Source: Leucaena leucocephala
Taxonomy: Eukaryota > Streptophyta > Magnoliopsida > Fabales > Fabaceae
Reading direction: 5' to 3'
NCBI GenBank assembly: GCA_037074615.1
Contig: CM073527.1
Coordinates: 9,388,848 to 9,452,847 of the forward strand
Length of the DNA: 64,000 nt
Below the pieces are notes generated by a model. The model did no database searches. It saw only the letters and a list, made by a program, of their open reading frames with translations, and was not told the DNA's origin. Numbering within the stretch: position 1 is the first letter of the stretch; the number at the start of each line of letters is the position of its first letter. Positions 1 to 12,700 of the stretch are shown here, in pieces. The position numbers and the translations under genes were made by a program.

Positions 1-1393
1 TTTCTCTGCCCCAACCGTAGCTCCTAAATATCAGATATATAGGATGATATGCGTGTTACCACAGACTTGGATTTTTGGAATTAATTTTATATTAATTCTA
101 AAATTAATACAATATCATATATTGTATAATTTGATAAGAAACTAATTAAATAAATAGTGTTTGTATTAAATCCGTCCCACAGATTTAATTCACCCATTTA
201 TTTAATTTAAAATAAAGATAAGACGGAATTATATTTGATTTATTCTCATAAATCAAATTTGAGATATCATATCAATTTGAATTTCAAATTCAAATGTGAT
301 AGAGATTTAATTTTATCCTTATAAATTAAATCTTGTAAATATCTCTTATATGAGATACCATATCAATTTGAATTTCAAATTCAAACGTGATAGAGATTTA
401 ATTTATCCTTATAAATTAAATCTTGTAAATATCTCTTATATATAATATATATATACGAATATAAATATAAATAAATATATACATCCACCCTGGACCTGGA
501 TCATTCATTGAATATGGACATGTCTTAGATTCAATGAATTTGGATATCATAGCTCGTGTTGGGCTATTTTGTGTGCGACCCTATAGGCCCATATGAAGTT
601 GGCAGTGGGCCATTTACTATACTGACTCACAAGTGGCAAGCGGTCTCTAGCAAGACATCATGACTTCCCAAATCATATGAGGATCGATGAACGATGTAAC
701 CTTTTATACAACTATATATTGTCCCTTTGGTCATACGATATTTTGGTCATAGATGAGGCATGGAGAATGTCATGCTCCTATTCCTGACCGTTACTTTCTC
801 GATCCCAGAGTAGTCTGACTATAGAAATGGAACTACCTTTCCATTATAGTATGGCCATACATTTCTCACACTCACTCATGGAGGGGCCCAGTAATATCTC
901 TCTATGAATGTGAGGGACAAATTCCATCTTGACCATTCACATTCCTCCGCACAGAAAATCACTAAGCCTGAACATAGTCTTTATGATCACTCGGTCAAAA
1001 GTGACTTTTGACTAGGTCAAAGCTGATCGTTTGTCATGTAGGAATCCATGATGATCTCAGGTCAAAGGGCATAGTGACATGGTTTGTATATGAGAGAAGC
1101 TTATGATTTAGCCCATGCAGCTCTCTCATAGTGGGTTGGTCTAACACCTTGTACTCTTACATGTGCCTATGACTTTGATTTATATCTCTATACATCTTCA
1201 AAGTCATACTAGTCTTATTTCATCTCTGCTCCCGCATAGATGACTGACTAGGGATATTTAGGATAAGATCATGAGTTATCCAAGGATAGTCATCACAGTA
1301 AACATGCAAATAATATGATAACACAATTAATAAATTCATAAATCAACAATGTTCATAAGACAATGATTGGCCCCTAAGGCACAATTTCCAATA
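1..1393 (-). mobile_element. Ty1/copia-type LTR (family K, copy 1), truncated by window start
   Basis: Right part of a K LTR, matching the two complete copies at 4176-6174 and 20481-22370. It ends TTTCCAATA where those end TTTCCAACA. The minus orientation is inferred: the reverse complement starts TGTTGGAAA..GCCC and the complete copies end TTTCCGCTGCGTGTCTTCC..TTACA, a common plant copia LTR style. It lies inside a minus-strand B LTR, whose sequence resumes at 1394; the right-hand target site would be GCATA. Whether this is a solo LTR or one end of a whole element cannot be told. It carries only two units of the family's tandem repeat. Confidence 0.8.
261..441. repeat. 91-bp tandem repeat, 2 units, in K LTR copy 1
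   Basis: Two units start GAGATA at 261 and 352, 91 bp apart. Each has the core AATTTGAATTTCAAATTC followed by a 'gtgatagagatttaa' block and ends TATCTCTTATAT. The same array has 4 units at 4846 and 3 at 21143. Confidence 0.85.
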
Positions 1394-3115
1394 GCATAAG
1401 CTATCAAATAAGCTTCTCAATATGCATTTACATCATGTACATATGCTATAAGTATTACAAATAGTTTCATCACATAAATGGACATCTTACATGGCATTTA
1501 CATACATTGATAATCCATAGCATATAATAAGATCTCAATTACTTCTATTCCTTTCTTCCATTTGTTAGCTCTTCTCCATGTATACCTTTTCCATCATGCT
1601 TGACCTAAATTGGTTGGTTATGGGAAAGTGAGATTCTAGGGAATCTCAGTAGTAAACATTACCGCTTAAATATGCAAGATGGATGCTAATGCATGATATG
1701 TAATTTCATTAAACTTTCTTTGATTAGTGACATGCCATCATGCTATATACTTTTACATAAAATGCATGGCCATGGAAAACATGTTCTTCAAAATACATTC
1801 AATATCATTTATCATGTCACAACAATGTTCAAACATCACATACATGTCAACACATAAGCATACCACATCAAGCACATAAAGAGGTAAGTTCACTACCTTG
1901 CACTTAAGCTTTCCTCTTGATCTTTTGCACTTGCTCCCTAACTTTCCAACCATGAAGCCTTTATGTCAATCACTTCCCAACACGTTCTTGGATGTTTCAA
2001 GGTCCTAAACACATTCATATTCATCACATAATTCATTAGGACTCATGAACTCCAACCATGTTTAAAACTAACTTTGTTACACTCTTTATTATCATAACTT
2101 TCTCTAATCTTCACTAATCCACTTGGCTCTTGAACCGATTGATGTCTTGACTTTGCCTTACACAATTTCATCTTTTGAATTCATTTATGATCTTAGAATC
2201 ATGAAATTTCAGCTCCTTCATGTTCTGTTGTACAGAACTGAAACATGTACACAATTCCCTCAAAAATTCTCATTTTGATTCTAATGCTTTCCATACTTGT
2301 TTCTCTACCTTATCCCACACAATTTTTTTCATTTTAAAACCATTAGAAGCAACAAAATTATGAAATTCTAATAATTGTTCATGTGAGTGAATAGTAATAG
2401 ATATGGATTTCAAAAACTACAATATTAGAATTTCAATGCTTCCAAGGTTCCAAAACCTTTCCAATCCTACACAAAATCATCATATAAATTCAATGGAAGC
2501 ATTAAATCATTGAAATTCTATTTCCTTCCATCATGAACAGTTCATACCAAACATGTTCATCCATGGCAAAGTCAAGAATATCAACTTGATTCAACAACCA
2601 ACCACTTAACTAGCTTGTTTAAGCTTCAATCATATGTCTCTAACTTTAATTTCTTCCTTCCCCTTTTATTTAAGGTCTTTGGGCAAAACCACCCCTTAGA
2701 CAAAACTAAAATTTTCCCCCATGAAAACCCTAAGTTCAAGCTCCTAAATCAAAGGACAATAAGCTAGGAGAGATTGCTTACCTTTCATCTCTAGCTTATT
2801 TGAACTGTGGTACCTTGAATCTTCTTTATCTTGGCTTGAGTTTCCATTTTGCAAGAGTTTCCCCAAGGGTTCATGTGCTTCACATTTTGATTCAGATTTG
2901 AGGGGGTATTTATAGAAAAATTCATGGAAAATCAATGGCCAAGATTACTTTGTGCACTATTTGATCTAAAGGCCCACATTTAATCTTGGATTTAACTTTT
3001 TCCAACAAGAATAATCATGACATCATAAAGAACAGATCAAGGGACACCTCATGGGGTATGTGGAACCATTTTCATGTAAGGAAGCTTCTAGAAAAATTCT
3101 AGTCTAATCCGGTAC
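1394..3115 (-). mobile_element. Family B LTR fragment, minus strand
   Basis: Reverse complement of the middle and tail of the 3.3-kb B LTR. Blocks shared with 42810-44450 in opposite direction include the GGGAATCTCAGTAG block, the region around the LTR promoter, and the sequence ending near 'agtctaatccggtac'. An inverted TATA box lies at 2907-2914. The first part of the LTR, expected to the right, is absent. The K LTR at 1-1393 interrupts it on the left. No target duplication can be assigned. Confidence 0.75.
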
Positions 3116-3671
3116 TGATCCTATACCAATCCAGCCCAATTCCAGTCTAATATGTGAATAATTACAACGAAAGTTCTGAAAGGTAAATCTCAACTTTGAG
3201 TGAGTTGAACTAAAAGCGACTTTGGGAAGAAAATATATGTGAGATTATTTGAAAATAGAAAAGGGACTAAGAGAGGATTAAAAATAGAGGAGCTGACTCT
3301 AATCAAGTTTGAGGAATAACTCAGGGTCTTAGCTCTATTTATAAAGTCATAATAGTAATTTAAAATTTAAATTCATATCTTATCTTTATTAAAATTTTAC
3401 CAGATATAGTAATTTAAAATTTAAACTATATTTTCAAAATAAAATTGCATATCTAAATCTGAATCCAAATCTTAATAAATTACTAACTAACAATAATCAA
3501 ATCATAAAATTCTAAATAAGATAAAAAATAGGATAATTTATATCTCATATTTTATTAAAAATAATAAAAATGCTAAATTATAATAATTTAATTAGATAAT
3601 ATTTTTAAATTATTGACAAATAATATTTTTAATTTTACTTAAATATAAAGATAAAAAATTAGGATGTTACA
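3116..3671 (-). mobile_element. AT-rich LTR-like fragment, family not recognised
   Basis: An AT-rich stretch whose right end on the minus strand reads TGTAACATCCTAATTTTT, the usual start of a plant Ty3-type LTR. A minus-strand TATA box lies at 3336-3343. The left end is unclear and no matching target duplication was found. It may be a truncated solo LTR of a third gypsy family. Confidence 0.4.
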
Positions 3672-4175
3672 ATTAGCCTTTGCTCTAAGGTTCATTTTTT
3701 CCATAGGTCAGAGCCTATACATAGCATAATAATATCTTCATTATTATTCTATCAGTATAGCTCTACTCAGCTTATGCTTAACTTGAGATAATACCCTTAG
3801 TCTGACAATTCCCTAACTTTCTTTCCATCCATGGTTTAACCTTATCAAGAGAAATATTTCTCTATTCTAACAATTAAGAACAATCCTATAATTTATTAGA
3901 GTATGAACTATAATAAATTACTTACCATATTCCTAAGCTTGCCAAGTCCCTAAGCTCCTTGGATTGCTCCTACCTCCACCAGAACTACTCCTTTCTTTCT
4001 TTCTCTCTTTCTCTCTTTCTGTCTTCTTTCTCTTGCTTTTCCATGCTTGACCGTGAATGGAATAGAGGGAGGGGTGGTCTATTTATAGTTGAGAGGAGGT
4101 AGAATAGATGGTCCAGATTGAATCGCGATGAATGGCTCAGATCACTTAGTTTCTTCAAGAAGCTTTACCTATATC

Positions 4176-6174
4176 TGTAAGGAATTGGAAGACACGCAGC
4201 GGAAATAAACTTTAAAAAATTTTCCATTCCTTGCCAGGATCTGCCGTATGTGTTTAAGTCAAGTGGAAAGAATCCTTACCCTTGTGTTGCTCAGCGAATT
4301 TCACAGCTTCTCTACGTGGGTGGTGATCTCTTTCTGATCGCAAGAAATCGACGGAGTGTTCCTCAGCGACCTTCACAGATTCTCTCCGCGGACGGTGGTC
4401 TCTTTCCGATCACAAGAAGTCGACGCCTCAGGTCGGCTTCCTCTACTGGTATCCACACGAACAGCGTTCCAACCACGAACGACGTGCTAGCGTCTCCTGT
4501 CCCTCCAAGGCTTTCACAAGTCTCCGTCTCTATTTCGGCAGTTTCTTGTCTGCAAACCTTTTGCAGATTCCGTTCGGCCTTTTGTGTTCTATGTTATTTT
4601 CAAACGTAGCTCCTCCAATCAGATATAGAGGATGCTATGCGTTTTTCCACCTGACCTAATTGGATTTTGGAGTTAATCTTATATTAATTCCGAATTGATA
4701 CAATATCATATATTGTATAATTTTATAAGAAACTAATTAAATAAAATAATATTAAATCCGTCCCACAGATTTAATTACTTATTTATTTAACTTTAAATAA
4801 AGATGAGACTGAGTTATATTTGATTTATTCCCATAAATCAAATTTGAGATATCCTATCAATTTAAATTTCGAATTTCAAACGTGATAGAGATTTAATTTA
4901 TCCTTATAAATTAAATCTTATAAATATCTCTTATATGAGATATCCTATCAATTTGAATTTCGAATTTCAAACGTGATAGAGATTTAATTTATCCTTATAA
5001 ATTAAATCTTATAAATATCTCTTATATGAGATATCCTATCAATTTGAATTTCGAATTTCAAACGTGATAGAGATTTAATTTATCCTTATAAATTAAATCT
5101 TATAAATATCTCTTATATGAGATATCCTATCAATTTGAATTTCGAATTCAAACATGATAGGGATTTAATTTATCCTTATAAATTAAATCTCATATATCTC
5201 ATATATATAATATATATATATACGAATTTATATATATACGAATATAAATATAAATAAATATATATATACATTCACCTGGATCTTTCATTGAATCTGGACA
5301 TGTCTTAGATTCAATGAATCTGGACATCATAGCTCGTGTTGGGCTATTTTGTGTGCGACCCTGTAGGCCCATATGAAGTTGGCAGTGGGCCATTTGCTAT
5401 ACTAGCCCACAAGTCGCAAGCGGTCTCTAGCAAGACATAACAACTACCCAAATCATATGAGGATCGATCAACGATGTAACCTTTTATACAACCATATCAT
5501 GTCCCTTCTGTCACGCGATATTTTGGTCATGGATGAGGCATGGATAATGTCATCCTCCTATTCCTGACCGTTACTTTCTCGATCCCTGAGTAGTCTGACT
5601 ATAGAAATGGAACTACCTTTCCATTACAGTATGGCCATACATTTCTCAGACTCACTCATCGAGGGGCCCAGTAATATCTCTCCACGAATGTGAGGGACAA
5701 ATTCCATCTTGACCATTCACATTCCTCCGCATGAAAAACCACTAAGCCCAAACATAGTCTTTATGATCACTCGGTCAAAAGTGACTTTTGACTAGGTCAA
5801 AGCTGAGCGTTTTGTCATGTAGGAATCCATGATGATCTCAGGTCAAAGGGCATATTGACATGGTTTGTATATGAGAGAAGCTTATGACGTTACCCATGCA
5901 GTTCTCTCATAGCGGGTCGGTCCAACACCCTGTACTCTTACATGTGCTTATGACTTTGATTTATATCTCTATACATCTTCAAAGTCATACTGGTCTTATT
6001 TCATCTGTGCTCCCACATAGATGATCGACCAGGGACATTTAGGATAATATCATGAATTATCCAAGGATGGTCATCATAGTAAACATGCAAATAATATGAT
6101 AACTAAATTAATAAATTCATAAATCAATAATGTTCATAAGACAATGATTGGCCCCTAGGGCACGATTTCCAACA
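4176..6174 (-). mobile_element. Complete K-family (copia-type) solo LTR, TSD ATATC
   Basis: A 1999-bp unit reading TGTAAGGAATTGG...TTTCCAACA, flanked on both sides by ATATC (4171-4175 and 6175-6179). With the insert and one ATATC removed, the flanks rejoin to the uninterrupted C LTR sequence ('..cct' + 'atcacgatga'), as at 22850 and 36820. This is therefore a solo LTR made by LTR-LTR recombination. Short open frames inside (for example 4250-4609) match no known protein and are probably chance. The minus orientation is inferred from the terminal motifs. Confidence 0.92.
4846..5208. repeat. 91-bp tandem repeat, 4 units, in K LTR copy 2
   Basis: Units start GAGATATCC at 4846, 4937, 5028 and 5119, an exact 91-bp period. 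The units are nearly identical to each other except the last, which decays into an AT dinucleotide tract at about 5195-5265. Confidence 0.9.
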
Positions 6175-6800
6175 ATATCATCACGATGACATCATCATCC
6201 TCAATGACTCATCAAAATGACATTATCCATGGGACACCTCACATGCAAGGTGGCACAATGGTGGGGGCCTTGGGATACCTCACTAGCTGACTCAGCAGTT
6301 CCACAAAATTCCAGAGTATTTTCCTAGAATAAACGGCTGAGATTGTGCCACGTGTCCTTTTGCTTTTTCTCCTTTTCCTGAAATCATACCATGTGTCCTT
6401 AGCTTTTCTTCTTTTCCTAGAATCATGCCATGTCGCACCTTGTGGGTCCCATGAGGATACCTTTCATGCCGCCTCATGGTCTAAAACTTTATCTGATCAC
6501 TTTTCCCAGTTCTATCCTTAACCGGGTAACTTTACTTTTTGGAAAATTACTAAAATATTATTTTAACATTACTTAAACCCCCATAATCATTGGACCACAT
6601 TTTTGGACCCTTGGAATGTTATCTTGGGTCTCTAATCAAGTCCAAGTACTATGGTGGCTCGGTTCCCAAGAAATATCCCTTAGAAATTTACCAAAATGCC
6701 CTCAGGGACTTTCACTATTTATGATTTAGTCCCTAAACTTTCACTTACTTGTAGTTTAGTCCCTGAACATCATATGTATACTTCTAGGACTTCTGCTCAA

Positions 6801-7692
6801 TGTAACATCCTTACTTTTATATATTTTAAGGACCAATCAGTAGCATTTAGAACTACTTACAAGATCTTGGAAGTCCGTTAGCCAAATCTGGAATTTTATT
6901 CCTTCTTGGTTTACTATTCATATGGTATTCCAGATTATGCAATGAACTTAAAAAATCATAATTAATTCTATAAAAATTGGGATGAAGTGGTTCAAAAAGT
7001 TACATGAAGATAACATCTTAATAGTTAAGGGAAAAATAATTTTCAGACCAAATGACTAGCCAACTAATACAGTTTATTTGTTAAAGTTTACTCTTCATTT
7101 GGTCAAAAACTTTAAAAATAGATTCTGGTCTCTCTTGTTATACATATCCAAATGACACGTTATACCTATTCATTTAAACTTCTGGATGTGTGCTACATGC
7201 TCATAAAATTTCATGAACTAATTCCTTTATTTACTAGGTTAAACTGAAGCCACAACAAAACTGCTTTAGGACCTACATTTTTACCATTTCAGTTTCTTTT
7301 CTTTGATTTCCAATAATTGTTTTAGCATGCACAATCCATCAAATAAGCTTCTCAACATTCATATACATCACATACATATGCCATAAGTATTACAATAGTT
7401 TCATCATATAAATGGACACCTTATATGGCATTTACATACATAGACAATTTATAGTATATGCTAAAATCTCAATACTTCACTTACTTTCTTCCATTATTTA
7501 GCTCTTCCCCATGCATACCTTTTCTTCATGCTTGACCTAAATTGGTTGGTTATGGGAGAGTGAGATTCTAGGGAATCTCAGTAGCAAACATTACCACTTC
7601 ACTGTGCAAGATGGATGCTAATGCATGATATAAAATTTCATTAAACTTTCTTTGATTAGTGACATGCTATCATGCTATATACTTTTACATAA
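6801..7692 (-). mobile_element. Family B LTR 3' end, minus strand, truncated
   Basis: Starts TGTAACATCCTTAC, the exact reverse complement of the B LTR end GTAAGGATGTTACA. It follows the inverted LTR tail to about 7692 (reverse complement of roughly 16470-17364), where it breaks into plus-strand B LTR sequence. It interrupts the C LTR after CTCAA, but the other side of this insertion is not in the window. Confidence 0.8.
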
Positions 7693-8917
7693 TATGGGGC
7701 ACACTGGTTAATCTGGCATGATACAGAAATTTTATTAGGGCTCCAGATAACAGAAAATTATCTGATAGTCTAAAAGTTATTTGAATTTTTATCAGATTCT
7801 ATGGACATCAGATATAAGTGAGGGAATTACAGGAAAGTATGCCCTATAATGCCAGATATCCTAGATCTGACAGAACCCCAGAAGAAGTTCTGTATAAAAA
7901 GTTATTCACATACTAGTGAATTTTGACGAGAGTTTGATAACAACCGTAATATGATAATGGAACTTATCGGTATGTGAGACTATATAGAATGAGATTAGAT
8001 AACCTCATATATAGGCCCATGATGACGTAAAGAAGGGCCCAAAACCCAGGGTACCAGTTCATCAGTAGAAGCGACCAGTGTCCAGAAAAGGTGCAAAATT
8101 ATGAAAATACCCTTGGATGCCTGGATTATACCGGTGATAGATGGAGGGTATTTTGGTTATCTGGGATAGGCTAAAAATGTGGCACATGGAATAAATATGA
8201 TTAGTTGAGCCAGTATATGCCCTAAGGCAGTACAAAGAGGGTTGAAATGACAATTATGCCCTTAGGGTTAGTATAGTGCAAGAAAGGACACCAAGGGTAT
8301 TTTGGTCATTTTTCAAGGGATGGATGGCAGATGAATATTCAGTATATCATTGTCAATGGTATGAAGAGCCTAGACATTGATTTTTAGGACAGAATACATA
8401 TCCTGGTAAATGGTAAAAACGTAGGTCCTAAAGTAGTTTTGCTGTGGCTTTAGTTTGACCTAGTAAATATAGGAATTAGTTCACAAAATTTTATGAGCAT
8501 GTAGCACACATCCAGAACTTTAAATGCATAGGTATAATGTGTCATTTGGATGTGTATAACAAAAGAAATGAATTTCCAAAGTAAGGGACTAGAATCTATT
8601 TCCAAAGATTTTGACCAAATGAACAGTAAACTTTAACGAATAAACTGTATTAGTTGGCTAGTCATTTAGTCTAAAAATTATTTTTACCTTAAATATTAAG
8701 ATGTTATATTCATGTATCTTTTTAAACCACTTTATTTTGATTTTTCTAGAATTAATTATGATTTTTTGAAGTTCATTGCGTAATCTAGAATACCATATGA
8801 ACAGTAAACTGAGAAAGAGTAAAATTCTAGATTTGGCTAATGGAGTTTCAATGTCTTGTAAGTGGTTCTAAATGCTACTAATTGGTCCCTAAAATATATA
8901 AAAGTAAGAATGTTATA
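7693..8917 (+). mobile_element. Rearranged 5' LTR of element 1 (family B)
   Basis: Aligns with the 3' LTR at 13989-17364 but lacks its first ~360 bp. It also has an internal deletion of about 1.8 kb at 8406-8412, where 'tcctggta' is followed directly by 'aatggtaaaaacg' (in the 3' LTR these lie near 15030 and 16858). The missing segment includes the promoter. It ends TGTTATA (expected TGTTACA) at 8917, immediately before a perfect primer-binding site. Confidence 0.8.
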
Positions 8918-8920
8918 TTT

Positions 8921-8932
8921 TGGTATCAGAGC
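8921..8932 (+). other. Primer-binding site of element 1 (initiator tRNA-Met type)
   Basis: TGGTATCAGAGC, three bases after the 5' LTR end. It complements the 3' end of plant initiator tRNA-Met, the usual primer of Ty3/gypsy and many copia elements. Perfect 12-base match. Confidence 0.93.
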
Positions 8933-9101
8933 AAAGGATTCTGGCTTAAGAAATACTCTGAATAGATTATTTATGGAATGATAGGAGATCATTCCTAAAA
9001 TTATTCCCACCCTAACCCTAAACAGTAAGCATATTGATAAGTTAGGGTATTTATTGGGATAGTTAGCATTTTTTAATTAAGAAAATATTGCAGGAACATA
9101 T

Positions 9102-9760
9102 ATGAGATTTTATAATGTTAAGTCAGAGGCTTCAGTTAATAGGGAGACCCCAGGTCAATAGTGATGTATGGACATGGTGTACATCCAGACTCTAATCATC
9201 CCTTAGACCATGAAGAAAGTTCAGATGAGAGTATAAGAGATTAGCAGGAAAGTTTATAGTAGAATACCCCATAGATGTTTCTGTAGACTTAAACTTGCAG
9301 TCTGGAGGTGATGTAGAGATTCATTATGAAATCGTGAATGCACCCTATGATATTGAGTCTAGTGACTCTATATAGTATGAGGATTGTTAGAGTGCCCTCT
9401 AACCCTGATGTAAGCTCTATTCCTCTGACGAGAGGACAGATTACGGCTGAGGAAGTTGAGTACTGGTACTGGATTAAGGGTAGACCAGATAGTATTCTTC
9501 CTCCACCAGAGTTTGAGGACAAAATTATTATGAGTAACAGATCATGGTCCCCTAATTCAGATATCCAATCAGAGTTTATGATAGTTCTTATCCATTTCCA
9601 AAGTCCAGGAATATGTGACTTTATAGAGAAAGATTAGTGGGATGTTCCTGGTCCTAATCAACCCCAGCCTTCTTTGTTAAAGACAGTTAGTATTGACCGT
9701 ATTGGTCTAAAGAAAGTTTTGGAAAGTGACTTACTCAGTTCAGGTTAAGGGATGGATAGA
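9102..9760 (+). pseudogene. Degenerate unknown ORF at the gag position of element 1
   Basis: Starts at an ATG 170 bp after the PBS and corresponds segment by segment to the ORF at 45189-45851 in element 2. Shared peptide features are an acidic N-terminal part, a YWYWI-x-GRP motif, a PEFED motif, SPNSDIQSE and ICDFI-x-KD. The reading frame is broken by stop codons and at least one frameshift (around 9370-9400). The longest open piece is 9338-9637. I do not recognise the protein. Its position after the PBS suggests a gag-like or accessory role, but no zinc knuckle or capsid motif is visible. Confidence 0.5.
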
Positions 9761-12700
9761 AATAAAGATTAAGAATAGATAATTTACATGCAGTTCCTCA
9801 ATGTCGTAGTAGAGATGATAAGCAGATGTATGATAGAGGGCTTTAAACTAAATCAAGTTTATACTCTAACAGACTGACATGGGATGGTAGTAAGTTAGAT
9901 ATTGCCACATACCCATGTATGGTATATAGAGATAAGTGAGTTTTGGCAAATGATTTGCCAGCTTATATGCGGGGGTGATACTTTTGTTTGCAGAAGTATG
10001 TGCAGTTTATGATTCCCTAAGAAACAATATAAAGAGAGATAAAGGGTAATGTAAATATGTTAAGTGTAAGATGAATACATAGATGTATGATAGTTACAAT
10101 GTACCCCAAATATGTAATCAACATGTATGTAATGTGTGTACAAATGTTATGGTGACAGATAAGTTATGGTGACAAATGTTATGGCTAGAAGTGTCAGATA
10201 AGTTAAGTCATGATGAGTTAAGCCATAGGTCATGACAGATATTTACAGAAACTCTTGGTCATGACAAGTAAAGACTATTGATCGCAACAGGAATTTTCTG
10301 AGTTGTTAGGCCATGACAGAAGATGACCTATGGCCACAGCTAAAGTACACAGAGCAAGTTATGACAAGCAAGTATAGGTGGCTGCGACTAAAGTATATAG
10401 AGAATATGAGTCACGACTACCCAGCACTCAAGTTGCGACTAGTTGCACAGGGACTTGACAACAGGGAATGAAGATGCTGACCTCACTAAAGTTTATCAGT
10501 TAGAGGTTTAGCACATGGTATAGACAAGCTAAACGATACGAGAAACTATGATACAGAAGACCGATTTAAGAAAATATTCAATAGTAGATTCTCTGTATAA
10601 TCATCAAGAGTTGATATATATTACAAAAAACTTGCCTAGAAAGGAGCCTAACGTATGGCTTAAGGTTAAAGATGTGATGACTAATAAATAGAAAGTTAGT
10701 ATTCCCAAATAAATAAATTCCAGCACGAAGAGACAGTAACCTAGCACACCTAGGGTAGAACCCCTAGAGAACAGAAATAATAATGCTAGGTGATGAATGA
10801 GATCCAAGTGACTTAACTTAGTCAAGATCTAAAGACATACCAGAAAGGAATCACAGTCTAGTCCAGAGTAGACTGAGACTAACAGACATAGAGTTAAGAG
10901 ACATTTTCTTTCCTGTTAGTAGTCCAGGAGGATAAGGGAAAACTTAAGAGTTCAGATGGCATAAAGATATGAGCCAAACCATTCCTCAATTAGCTAAAAG
11001 GAAATAGCTGACTCAGTTATGGACTACCGCTAGATTACGATGAGGCTAAGGACCCATAAATCCTTCAGGCTAGAGACATAGAAGTCTTACAGGCGATAAG
11101 AGATGATATAATAGAATGAATATGATTTAGTAAGGTAGCCATATATTCAAAGATGAAGTGACTCCCCTATTCCTTATGTAAGAAAGAGTAAAGAAGGGTT
11201 GAGTCTATACCCTAGTAGGAGGGTAACGTGGCAGCCTAAGTGAAACAAGTAAATGACTCAGATTCTTGAATAGATGATCAGGATCTGGCAGTTAAGGTGA
11301 TAAAGGGACATAATGCTTTAAAATTTACCTACTTAATTATTCAGTTGCAGTGTGTATATAAGGGATGGTGGAGCAAATTATGTAATAATGATATTGCTTA
11401 TATTGCTATAAGTTATGATGAGAAGTTACATCTCCTTGCAGTTGTCATAAGATGACACGCATGTTAGAGAATGCTTAAATAATTGTATCTCCTTGCATAT
11501 TATGCATTTTGAGTATGCTATAATGAATGAACACTCCCCTTTACATTACATGCAGGGTAGAGTAGATATGATGAGAAAGTTATGTTGCTCCCATACCCTA
11601 TGACATGCAATTAAATAATTTAACTTGGTAAGGATGAAACAATAGCAAAGGGCTACACACAATAGTTAGCTAGTTAAGTCCCAAAGAGTAGACAGAGAAA
11701 TTATGATCAAACAGTGATAGTCAATGAGACAGATAATGAGATTGAAGATGAGGATTAATAGTGAATCTATAGATAAATGATTATGATACTCAGGATATAT
11801 CCCTTCAGTAGGTTTAAGATGTATGAATGATGTGGCCCCAAGAAGGAGCAAATTCTAAGTGATATAAGTTAGTGTTGTTGCAATAGAGCTAGATTGCTCT
11901 TGCTATAGAGTAAGATTACTTTTGAAATAAAACCAAGAGATGGACAGCATAGCTGATGTAGAGTAATATTCTTTAGATGAGATGAATAGATGATGATAGA
12001 CATATGCATGGTAGAGCCTGTGTAGCTCTCTGCAGTAATAGATCTAGTAAGTTATAAAGTATGAGAATGATATGAGAAGTTCCTGAGTGATAGAGGAAAT
12101 GAGTAAAGTCCTAATAGATAATATTGGCTTCTGTGATCTTTTTTGGGAATTTATTTGTGGAGTTACCAACTATGTGAAAGTGACTAACTTTGTAACTTTG
12201 TCCGTTGGTTTAGGTATTATAGAGATGAGAATATAGTACAATGGAATCGCAATAGATTCTGGAGGATTGCAGTTAGATCCTAGTATGGCTCACAGGGTCG
12301 CAGTTAGATCCTAAAGAAGCTTATGGTTGATCGCAGTAGATCCCAAGGGTCATAATAGACCAAGCCTAGAGAAAGAAAATAATGAGCCATAAGTACTGTA
12401 TTTCTTTGGAATGATGAATACCAAGGAAAAGTTAAGGTATAGAAGCTTCACAAGTTGGTCAACTCATAACAGAGAGAGTACCCATGATAGTTTCAGATAG
12501 CCTTATTACTATTAGGGACTAAACTCAGAATCTCCATACACGTAATAGGAACTCAGTGATTAAAGTTAAAGTTGTTAATCCTAAGTCCCAAGGATTTATG
12601 GGAATATTACGTAAGATATGAGAAGAGATCCTTGCGATAAGATTACAAAGAATATGAATGAAAGGTAAATAGATCCTCCAGATAAGGATAAAGAGATTAG

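Larger units (their letters stand above)
3672..6800 (-). mobile_element. Family C LTR fragment, minus strand, interrupted by K solo LTR
   Basis: Matches the C solo LTR at 35408-37498 in two blocks, 3672-4175 and 6180-6800, separated by the K solo LTR and its target duplication. It keeps a minus-strand TATA box at 4080-4087 with a pyrimidine tract (CTTTCTTTCTCTC type, about 3990-4036) just downstream in the LTR sense. The left end is lost next to the AT-rich fragment. The right end stops at CTCAA, where a minus-strand B LTR begins (6801). Confidence 0.75.

Noticed and set aside
3116..3671. Solo LTR with TSD
   Set aside because: I tested TG starts near 3152 against the right flank ATTAG and found no matching 5-bp duplication, so only an LTR-like fragment is claimed.
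4250..4609. 119-codon open frame in K LTR copy 2
   Set aside because: The homologous stretch in copy 3 (20600-20977) does not keep the same frame or start, and the sequence is LTR. No known protein is recognised.
5199..5270. Dense AT dinucleotide tract as a possible origin or scaffold attachment site
   Set aside because: It is the decayed end of the K LTR repeat, present in all three K copies. No independent evidence for such a function.
8921..8932. Part of a tRNA gene because of the tRNA-Met complement
   Set aside because: Only the 12-base primer site is present, at the expected distance from an LTR end. No cloverleaf or A/B boxes surround it.
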